Assembly (NCBI RefSeq): GCF_028389875.1
Contig: NC_084668.1
Span: 21,753,493-21,817,492, forward strand
Direction of reading: 5' to 3'
Length of the DNA: 64,000 nt
From: Rhea pennata
Taxonomy: Eukaryota > Chordata > Aves > Rheiformes > Rheidae
The position numbers and the translations under genes were made by a program. Below the pieces are notes generated by a model. It searched no databases. It worked only from the letters and a program-made list of their open reading frames with translations, and was not told where the DNA came from. Positions 51,501 to 64,000 of the stretch are shown here, piece by piece; within the stretch, counting starts at the first letter, position 1; each line of letters begins with the position of its first letter.

Positions 51501-51698
51501 AGTTTCCGGATATTGTGTATAGCTGCTTCTTTAGCTACACTGCAGCTGTATAACTTTGTTAGGATACCTACTCATACTGAGTATTTATTCTACATTCTTT
51601 CTTTTTGTAAGAGTGCAGCCATGCCTCTTACTGTAGTTGCCTTGGTTCCATACTGTGTCCACTTATTTATGAGGACAACCGAAAAGAAGTTAAATTAA
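45349..51698 (+). CDS. G6PC2: Glucose-6-phosphatase catalytic subunit 2 (complete)
   Basis: An ER multi-pass membrane enzyme of the acid-phosphatase superfamily that hydrolyses glucose-6-phosphate in the ER lumen. In mammals it is pancreatic-islet specific and sets the glucose threshold for insulin secretion. The coding sequence is join 45349-45566, 45877-45986, 48886-48997, 49836-49951, 51187-51698: 1068 nt and 355 aa, the same length as human. The phosphatase signature is complete, with K72...R79-P80, P112-S-G-H115 and S167-R168...H174, so the catalytic histidines 115 and 174 are present. An N-glycosylation sequon, NQS, occurs at residue 92. The C-terminus is KKLN, an ER-retrieval KKxx motif. 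About nine hydrophobic segments are visible. Residues such as [14 protein letters not shown] and [17 protein letters not shown] favour G6PC2 over G6PC1 and G6PC3. Confidence 0.97.
45877..45986 (+). CDS. G6PC2: G6PC2 exon 2
   Basis: The exon follows a T-rich tract and the acceptor tgttag; its donor is gtaaga. It encodes [15 protein letters not shown], with Arg79 of the phosphate-binding signature, then the glycosylation sequon NQSS (N92) and [14 protein letters not shown]. Confidence 0.97.
46227..46246. repeat. (TG)n microsatellite in G6PC2 intron 2
   Basis: A short tract of GTGTGTGTGTC and TGTGT units. Confidence 0.75.
48886..48997 (+). CDS. G6PC2: G6PC2 exon 3
   Basis: Acceptor gtgtattag; donor gttaag. 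It begins [20 protein letters not shown], which contains the PSGH motif with catalytic His115, and ends VTLHR across the splice. The preceding intron (45987-48885) is about 2.9 kb and contains no recognisable feature. Confidence 0.97.
49836..49951 (+). CDS. G6PC2: G6PC2 exon 4
   Basis: Acceptor ttttctctctcag; donor gtaatg. It encodes [20 protein letters not shown] followed by [19 protein letters not shown]. It contains the third signature element with Arg168 and the nucleophile His174. Confidence 0.97.
51035..51074. repeat. (GA)n purine tract in G6PC2 intron 4
   Basis: A G-run followed by imperfect GA repeats, all purine on the + strand, about 110 bp before the exon 5 acceptor. Confidence 0.85.
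51187..51698 (+). CDS. G6PC2: G6PC2 exon 5 (terminal)
   Basis: The acceptor is ctaatccacag. It is the largest coding exon, covering residues 186-355 with the last membrane helices and the stop TAA. It starts [12 protein letters not shown] and ends RTTEKKLN. Lysines at positions -3 and -4 form a dilysine ER-retrieval signal. Confidence 0.97.
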
Positions 51699-52093
51699 AC
51701 AAAATTTCCAAATGGTCAACAATCTGTGGATGTCTTATGAATGTTTTGAGCAGCCCCCGCCGCCCAAGGCTGTTTTGCTAACTCATTTTAACTGGATGGA
51801 AGCAATACCACCACGTCTTTGATGTACTCTTTGTAAGTCATCAGTACATCAAAAATCAGTACATCCAGGAATGACCTGAACAGCTCAGAAATATTAAACG
51901 TTGTCTCTATTCCTTGAAATATTGCAAGGAAGGACCATGTAGTATAGTTTCTAACAATATGCTGGAGTGTGCAAAAGTTTTAAAGTGTAATCAACTAGTT
52001 TTATTTAGCTACTTGCTGGTCTTTCAGTTCTGTCCATCTCCAACTAGGTGAAGCTTGAAGCCCCAGTTGTATATAGTGATAGTCAAGATTCTG

Positions 52094-52124
52094 TGTATAT
52101 ATACATATATACATATATATATAA
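52094..52124. repeat. (TATACA)-type microsatellite
   Basis: Alternating TATA and CATATATA units inside the G6PC2 3' UTR. Confidence 0.8.
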
Positions 52125-52295
52125 AATCAGTCTTCTGAAGTGCTAGATAATGGTGTGACAGTATCACACCCCCTGCAACTGTACAGCTGCACCCAGGCAC
52201 TGAGAAAAAAAGCCAGCATAGTTATAGAAAGGCTTTCTTTAAATTTAAATTATTGATCTTCCTGAGCAAAACAGTTTCTGATGAAGGAAAAAAAA

Positions 52296-52301
52296 AATAA
52301 A
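52296..52301 (+). terminator. G6PC2: G6PC2 poly(A) signal
   Basis: AATAAA is followed by a GU-rich region (tttttgtgctactgtgtgatg) about 40 nt downstream. It is the first canonical hexamer after the stop codon. Confidence 0.55.
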
Positions 52302-52505
52302 GGAAAATGTATTTCAGTTAGACTACAGAATATATTTTTGTGCTACTGTGTGATGTTTTTGTCATTCTTAATATTTAGAAAATGGTCATATAAATCGTGA
52401 ATGCTAAAGGTTACACCTTTGATTTTCTGAAAAGTCATGAGTATTGTGTAACAAATCTGTGGGTTCTGTACATCTACACAGAACAAGTGAAAAAGGGTGT
52501 CAGTA

Positions 52506-52649
52506 GTGAGAGTATCTCAGCGTGGTTAGAGCGTGGTGCTAATAACGCCAAGGTCACAGGCTCAGTCCCCCTGTGGGCCACTCGTTTGAGGGTTGGACTA
52601 GAAGATCTCCAGAGGTCCCTTCCAATCTTACCAATTCTATGATTCTATG
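52506..52649 (+). mobile_element. tRNA-Ile-derived SINE with CR1 tail
   Basis: The first about 75 bp align with a tRNA-Ile (AAT anticodon) gene: CTCAG, GGTTAGAGCGTGGTGCTAAT, AACGCCAAGGTC, then a B-box region and CTGTGGGCCA. The rest, from about 52590, is a CR1 3' end (GGTTGGACTAGAAGATCTCC, AGAGGTCCCTTCCAA) ending in the CR1 tandem ATTCTATGATTCTATG. Such a head-tail structure means a SINE mobilised by CR1 LINE machinery. Passerine TguSINE1-type elements are built this way. The A box has drifted (tatctcagcgtgg) and the B box reads GGCTCAGTCCC, so it is an old copy. The sense orientation matches G6PC2. The element starts about 185 bp after the poly(A) signal. Confidence 0.85.
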
Positions 52650-55600
52650 TTGCTTCAAGAATAGTGTTCATGCTCTCAGGTATTGCAAAGGTAAGTTAGT
52701 CTAATTCTCTTATATTGAGTCACAAGCCTGAATCTTTGTTAGCAGTTGGGTAAATCATGAAAACATAATTGAAGGTTAAATCATTGCAAGCTTATATTTT
52801 GGTCAGATTGGTTTACCCAAGCACAGATGTAACTAATATTAAATATTAACTTATGTTAAATGTATGTTTGTTATATACAATAGATGCTGTAAATATGTAA
52901 AGCCAAGTAGTCTTCCTTTTTACCCATTGTTAAGCACCTCTTGTTGCATATTCCCCTTCAGTGCACAATGCCTAAACAATACTTAGTTGATACCAACTCA
53001 TGATAATGACAAGCAGAATAAGGCTACATTATGCCCTAATGAAGTTTATGCATATATGATCTGATAGCAATAAGACTGAAAGGATATATGCATAATACAG
53101 CTTCTAGACTTCCAATTACCTGTAGGATGTCTGAAATGGGAAGAATCTTATTTAAGTGGGAAAACAAGGTGAATAGTTGAGTTGGCCATTGGGAATGAAC
53201 ATGATACAAATTACAGAGGCAAATACCAAACACACATCCTTATTTAAGAGCCTGTTAAGTCTACCCTGACTTTAAAAAAAATTAATAATCTGTTTTTAAC
53301 AGTCTGAGGAATACTGTCCTTTATGCATCTTCTAGCTTCTTCTCCTTAATGAATCTCTGAATTTCTGTTTCCTGCAGCAGCTGACCTGAAATCAATCAAT
53401 TTATATAATTATGACCATTAAAAATTTAGGCAATGGTGACTAAGATAATAGGGCTAGAGACAGGTAATGAAAAACAGGAAGACAACTGTGAGAAAGATCC
53501 TTCCCGTGTTTAACTTGCTCTGTGCTTTGTTACTTCTACCATTGAGGTGGCCTACAGAGGCACCATGAGATGAGGGAGGTTGGTGTAACGGTGCTGCTCT
53601 CCCTTGCTCCATACAGCCGACCCTACGGCTACCGCAGCAGTGCCAGGGCCTGCTGGCAGTGCAGGCTATTTTAAACTGGGATTTATAGGTAGGCAGCATG
53701 TGTGCCAGAGAAAAAGGCTCTGCTTTTCAGTACTGGCGAAGAATCGGTGATGGGAGACACAGCCGCAAAAATGGAATGACAATTAGCATGTTTTGTGGTA
53801 TTTTTCTGAGTGCTGTACACATGCCTAAGACAACATAGGTTCTTATTTGCTCTCTTGGAGTTTGTAATTAAGTCAGCATGTAACCATAGCATGCTAGGGA
53901 ACAGGACAAAGACCAGCTTTCTGCTGAACCACCCTGTATTCTTTCTGTACATATTAAAACATTACTAAAACCAAGAATAGAATGATGGGGAAACTAAATA
54001 AATGACATTAAAGTATTGATAAAATTAAACAAATTTCTGAAGTTACTGGTAAATTAATGACAGTAGAACAAGACACTTCCTGATAAGCTGTAGTGTGTTG
54101 AAACAGTCTTGTGTGGTTGTCTGAAGAGTCTCAAAAGATGACTCCAGAAAGTTACCATTTTCCAGTGTTGGGTAAACAAGTGCCAAGATACAATTCTGAT
54201 AGCATTAGAGGTGTATCAGCTAAATAGCTGACTAATTTACAATAAAATAGGACTACATATTCCTTAGCCAGGCTACAGTGAATTTACCACAGTTGAAGGT
54301 TATACTTCAAGCCTTATTTAGAAAGATTGTGTGAGACCTCAACTAAGAACTCTCAAGTTAAACATTTGAACTGTAACTTCATCAATCTTTTGCAGCTGTT
54401 TGTAGAATTATTAACAATTTGAGAAGACACCAAGCATAAACTTTTGTGATGATGGTCTGAGCTACTCAACCTAGTTTGGGCAATGAGTACTGAGTACTTT
54501 TAACTGAGTTAAGGTTTTCCTCCTTAATAAAGTGTGTGGGCGGGAGAGTGCTCAACTTGTCCTCCTGCTTCCATTAATGGGAGCCCAGGAGAAACTTATT
54601 CCTGTATTCTTGACATGGAGATGTCCCAACTGGGATAATGCAATTCTAAAAATCCTTCCATCCCTCTTCAGAAAGATTCTCACTAGCCACCAGAAGTTGT
54701 GTCATATGAAGTAGCAGTTGCCCACCCAGTTAAGGTGAGCCTTACTCTTCATACAAACCAGCTGACAAACTGGTTTTACACCCAGTTCATAATACTCAGT
54801 TCTGTTAACAGGGAAGTCTTCCAGCCCTCCTCCCTATTCGCTGTTACTCCTTCCTGATGGAAGAGCCATAGTGAGACTGTTCCTGCTCCAGGTGCAAGCA
54901 CTGTGTCTGCAGAGCAGTTAGGTGCTATACCAGTACAACGTCATGGCAACATTTATCCAGAGGAGGATGCTTGGTAAAATCAGATAATACAGTGGCCAGG
55001 GGACAATGCAAGAAGACCACAGCAGAGCCACCAAACTATGTGGTCAGCTAGAGCTGCCAAGACTGAAAACTTAGGGCTGGCTCTGAAGGCCCTAAGCAAA
55101 CCCCCTTGATTCTGCTCAGGCTCTTGTTGCCAGGTCCAGGTCCGGGAGCTCCTATCAGTGCCGCAGCTGCAGAGGAAAAGCGAGAGCTCCTGGCAGCCTG
55201 TTCTTCAGGCCCTGCCTCAAAATACCTGCCCCTGCCCACACACGTGTAGCTCCCCTTGTAGTTAACTGTCTGTGCACAGGTACGAAAAGACTTTACAGCT
55301 GTATAGACATATAGCGCGTAGCTGTGAGGGGACAAGAGCTGGCACAGCTTCTGGTGTGCGCTGTAAGTAAGTGCTTCTGCTATGCAAGTGTAGACATTAG
55401 CTCCTGGTATTCACTAGCCCTTCTAAAAACATTTACCTTGTGAAGAAGAGCAGCTTCGGCTTGGCAGTACCCAGCCAGGCCCATGCCAGTGCTTCTGCAA
55501 GGAGCTAGCTGGGACCAGCAGGTGCCTTTGCAGGTGCTGCTAGTACAATTGCACTGGCCTTCGCGACAGCTCTGTCCTGTAAAGCAGACCATTGGTACAG

Positions 55601-56740
55601 ACATGACCTAAATACGTACGAGTACTAGGCATCTGTGGGGAGAAATTCAAGTGCTTGTCAGAAGCGTAAGAGATGAAGTATTAAAGCAGAAGAATCAATA
55701 TAATACAATTTATTCATGTAATTTGGGCCACAAAACTGTAGTCCTTTAGGGAAAAAAAAATAATATAAGCACTCATAATAATTGTAAGTTTTATTAAAAT
55801 GTGGGGTTTTTTTCCTTTATATCCTTAAATACAAATATAAATTAATAATCATATAGAATTGTATCATAAGCATGTTAAAAATAAAATCACTGAGGTTTTA
55901 ATCGGTATTTATAGTTTGTTCATCATTTTTATTCCATAGCAATGATTTTTTGTTTTTTGTCATTATCTGAACTATTTTCTACCATTGTTCACAGGAGTGG
56001 TAGGTTTGGAAAAAGATGAGGGGAAAATGGAGTTCATGTGATATAATCTTGTTGATAGGTTGTAGTTCCCTTTTAAGCTGTATCTACCATTTGAAAATTA
56101 AAGCTTTTTGTCAATAGGTTACTGACTGTCAGTAGTTTCAGTCCTAAACCATCCAAACTAATTATTGCCCTGAATATATAAAAGGCTTGAAAAATTAAAA
56201 CAGAAGGCCAATAATGCAGCTTCTTTTTTCATTTTCAGTGAAGGATTAAAACACAGAGTTCTTAATTTAAAAGGTGCTTTTTAATGTCAATTACATGAGT
56301 TCACTATATTCTAGTGAAGGCATTCTGATGATACTGGAGTTGCACAAAAAATAATACTGCTTTTTATTGCCTAGAATTATTAAGTGGGAGGAAAAAAAAA
56401 GAAAAAGAAAAAGAAAACACCCAAGCTGCAGACTGTGGGATGCTGTGAATGCCTTTTCCAAGTAACACTGTGTTGTTCCAAGCCACGATTCAAATTCTGA
56501 AACTGTAAGTTTAGATTATCTGTCTGTCTAACTGCTTTGTCTCCGAGATACCAGTCAGTGAAGTTAGAGTTCGGTGGACAACACCCAATAACATACACAG
56601 GAGATCAGCGCAGTGGATCCTATAATGAACTGTTACAGATTCAAGCTTCTACCAGAGGAAGATACTTCCTGACCTTTCTCATCATGAGTAAATTGTTGCT
56701 CAGTTTATCAACTCTGCTTAACGTAAACAAATAGCTAATC
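52650..56740. other. G6PC2-ABCB11 intergenic region
   Basis: Convergent gene ends flank this 4-kb interval. No gene was recognised. The part from about 54.88 to 55.62 kb is clearly more GC-rich, with open frames of 95 and 74 codons on the - strand lacking splice support or a domain; an old transposon remnant is possible. The rest is AT-rich. Confidence 0.55.
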
Positions 56741-57627
56741 ATGGCTAAATCCTTACTTTTATTCTTTCCACCTTTGCAGAATATTTATGATCGTTTTGAA
56801 GGATAGTTGTCACTCTTGCCTTCCCCAAAATGAAAACAGGATATTATCCATCACCTTTTCAATAGAAGAAATTCAAATAACAGTGAAGATATTAACTGTA
56901 GGAGTTTATATTGAAATAAAGCATTTACTCATATTCAGAAATATTTGACACCTTTGATCAAAGTAATGAGCATAGGGTAAATAAGCCTTACCAGCTTCTG
57001 TTTCTCTTGATTGCTTTCCTTACTACTTAGTGGTTTTATCACTGGGTACTGCTACATCAAGCTCTGGGCTCTATAGGGTCAGTGTGTAGGTGCACTCAGG
57101 GGAAGGCAGCCCTCCCTGCAGCAGCACAGCTGAAGCAGGCAGGTTGCGAGAGTGGGAAGCGGGAGATCTGCAGCCATATTAACAGTATCTGTTGTAATCA
57201 TCTGCAGACCAGACCATCAGGAGATACTCGATCCCTTCAGACCATCATTCTTGCCCATATAGCTTACCTAGCAAAGTGGCAGCTTCCGGAACACCACAGC
57301 AGAGTCTTCCGTGATGGCTAGTTGACAGGACTGTGCTGCCTGACTGCAGATGGTGGCAATTTCCCCGCTCACCAAAGGTCAGTCCTATTTTCAGGCTTTC
57401 TTTCCCTTAGTAGTGAGCTAGGATACCTCCTGGGATGCATCAGCCTATGCTTATTCCCTGCACAGGGCCTGCTAGGCTTTGCTTGATCCAGAAGGTTACA
57501 GAAATTTAGGTACCACTGACCTCAGAATGGTGTAGAGCATTTTACATACCAACATACACATACCTACCACAGATTATTTCTTTAGGGAAAAAAAATGTAA
57601 CTCTTCTAAAGTTAGTATTGCAGTAAT
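56741..57627 (-). other. ABCB11: Probable ABCB11 3' UTR
   Basis: Non-coding sequence downstream of the ABCB11 stop on the - strand, up to the first AATAAA on that strand. No other gene was recognised in it. The end is inferred only from the hexamer. Confidence 0.45.
56758..56763 (-). terminator. ABCB11: Candidate ABCB11 poly(A) signal
   Basis: AATAAA on the - strand (GGAAAGAATAAAAGT), about 870 nt after the stop codon. It is the first canonical hexamer there, with a U-rich stretch (gctatttgttt) downstream. Confidence 0.45.
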
Positions 57628-62361
<4,734 letters not shown>

Positions 62362-64000
62362 CTGAAGGAAAAAAAAAAACATGAGTAAAATCTCCTAATT
62401 TTTACTTGGGAAAAAAAGCAGAGTACTCTCTTTCACAAACACACAGTTCTTTCACAAATGCATGGCACAAATGCCATACATACATAAATCTTTTCAGATA
62501 TGGCACAGATTATTCCAAATATCAGCTGCCCTAAAGAGAAACATTTTTGGAAGTGATGATACCTGCTAATATCCTCAATAGTAAAGCTCTGTCTGCTCCT
62601 CTAGAACAAGCTAGTGTAAGCACACAGGAAACTAGGCACGGTCTCTCACTTGTGACTTATTTTCACGCAGTGAGACTAAGTGGGGACTTCTACTCCGTGG
62701 TAACTGACAGTGGGCTCTGCACGTCCCTCTCAATACAGGGCAATTGGCGTTCTAAAATATATGCAAATATTTCCAAAATTCACAACAATTTCCAGCTGAA
62801 TGGAATAATACATAATTTAATTTTGTCAACTGGTACTTTTTAAACAAAATTGTTTAGGGACACTTGCTTGCATGTGCCTACTGTTTAAATGTTTATTATA
62901 TCATGCATTTTACTTACAGTGATAATCAGGGAAAGAGACAGAGGGGATGTTGTGCCCCACTTTCTTTTTGTAAATAAGAAGCACTTGAATTTACTATATA
63001 TTTCCTCTCTTTCCCACCCTCATCATTGTTTTTCTTGTTAATATCCAGAAAAGCCTGATGAGATGAAGCTCATAAATGGAAGACAACATCTTGATTCCTC
63101 TAAGATCAATAACACACACAATTTACAGGATTTTTATCTTGTACATAGACAAAGAACAAACCCATGCCTGCCGATGCACAGAGAAAAATGCAGCACAGGA
63201 AACTGAAGCCACATGACCTTTCTCTGGGGTTTGGAAACCTCTCTGGAACCTTAATTAATTGTAGGCTTTACATTAGGTTTTGCTCCTAGTCAGAATTTTG
63301 TTCTCCATCCCCAAAACTGGATGCACTTCGGTTTCAGTTTCAAACCTTACCAGTTTGTTTGATTCCGGTTTCACCTGTCTTATTTCATATAATTTTATTC
63401 ATAAATTGGTCTTGTTTAATTTTAACAATGCTTCCAGTTTGCCTGGACTTTGATGGCTTCACAGTGTGATGCTTTCCTTTGGGTAGCAATAGTCCAGTGC
63501 ATGAAGATCAATGAATTCTTTCACCATGTAGGAAGAGATGTGAATATAAATATTCTGTTCAATTTTAATTTTTTCTCTGGCCAAAATTAAGGATCAATTT
63601 GAGGGAGTGGATAAGTATGTACTGTGAATTGCAGTGTTTTTATGTTTAGCATGGTTGATAAACAACCACCGTGGAGACTCAGAAAAAGCCTTTCGCATTT
63701 GGATGCAATGCAAGTAAATTAGAAAATAACATCAGATGATCAGTCAGTGCCAAAACTGCTGAAGCATTGAGTGCCCTTTCCATCCCAGTCTCTGGGTCAT
63801 TCTAGTGAGTACAGGCTGATGCCTCGACTCATTAGTGAAGTTTCTCCGTTGAAATCTCTATGATGTCAGTTCCAAGATGGTATTTTGATTTATCGTATTT
63901 TACAAATAATTAAACAGTTCTGAATATGACTGACTGGTCAGGCCTCAGTTTTTCCTTGACTTTCTAGAGTTGAAGATTGTTCTGCAGAGCAGTCATTAAC
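62362..64000 (-). other. ABCB11: ABCB11 intron, runs off the window
   Basis: No earlier ABCB11 exon is visible. The expected upstream exon, ending in the DKQALEMVGQ region of the human protein, was sought on the - strand and not seen. The sequence is AT-rich with no other feature. Confidence 0.65.

Larger units (their letters stand above)
51699..52320 (+). other. G6PC2: G6PC2 3' UTR
   Basis: Non-coding sequence from the stop codon to just beyond the AATAAA at 52296. It includes a TATACA repeat at 52094-52124 and a perfect 7-bp hairpin at 52152-52170. Confidence 0.55.

Noticed and set aside
52506-52581. Functional tRNA-Ile gene
   Set aside because: The tRNA-like sequence runs directly into a CR1 3' end, has mutated A and B boxes and mismatched acceptor stem, so it is the head of a SINE.

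Overview
This is a vertebrate, almost certainly avian, nuclear genomic window. It is AT-rich, intron-rich and has no bacterial gene structure. Its genes are the C-terminal end of CERS6 (+ strand), all of SPC25 (- strand), all of G6PC2 (+ strand), and the last six coding exons of ABCB11/BSEP (- strand). This is the order on human chromosome 2q24.3-q31.1, except that NOSTRIN, which lies between CERS6 and SPC25 in mammals, could not be recognised. A short retroposon at about 52.5 kb has a tRNA-Ile-like head and a CR1-type tail ending in ATTCTATGATTCTATG. That combination is typical of passerine SINEs of the TguSINE1 type, so a songbird or other passerine is the best guess. The species is inferred, not proven.

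Layout. 1-11430: the end of a long CERS6 intron with no visible exon. 11431-13879: two constitutive CERS6 coding exons with a 24-nt cassette microexon between them. 13880 to about 17.6 kb: the probable CERS6 3' UTR. About 17.6-33.66 kb: gene-poor DNA with several AT microsatellites. 33.67-37.8 kb: SPC25, six coding exons on the - strand, starting from a CpG island at 37.85-38.35 kb that carries two CCAAT boxes, a CHR-like TTTGAA, an AP-1 site and an RFX-type X-box. 38.4-45.2 kb: non-coding DNA apart from one unexplained exon-like reading frame at 44.5-44.7 kb. 45.2-52.3 kb: G6PC2 with a TATA box, five coding exons and a poly(A) signal. 52.5 kb: the SINE. 52.65-56.7 kb: intergenic. 56.75-64 kb: the 3' end of ABCB11, running off the right edge inside an intron.

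Function. The genes are neighbours by ancient synteny and do not form a pathway. CERS6 makes ceramide in the ER. SPC25 is a kinetochore NDC80-complex subunit, and its promoter looks like that of a G2/M gene. G6PC2 is the islet-type ER glucose-6-phosphatase catalytic subunit. ABCB11 is the hepatocyte canalicular bile-salt exporter. I rebuilt reading frames by hand from splice sites: SPC25 gives 231 aa, G6PC2 gives 355 aa and the ABCB11 tail gives 383 aa, with all exon phases agreeing. I found no novel multi-gene system. The items most worth a second look are the exon-like frame at 44.5 kb, the missing NOSTRIN, the SINE, the CERS6 microexon and the SPC25 promoter.
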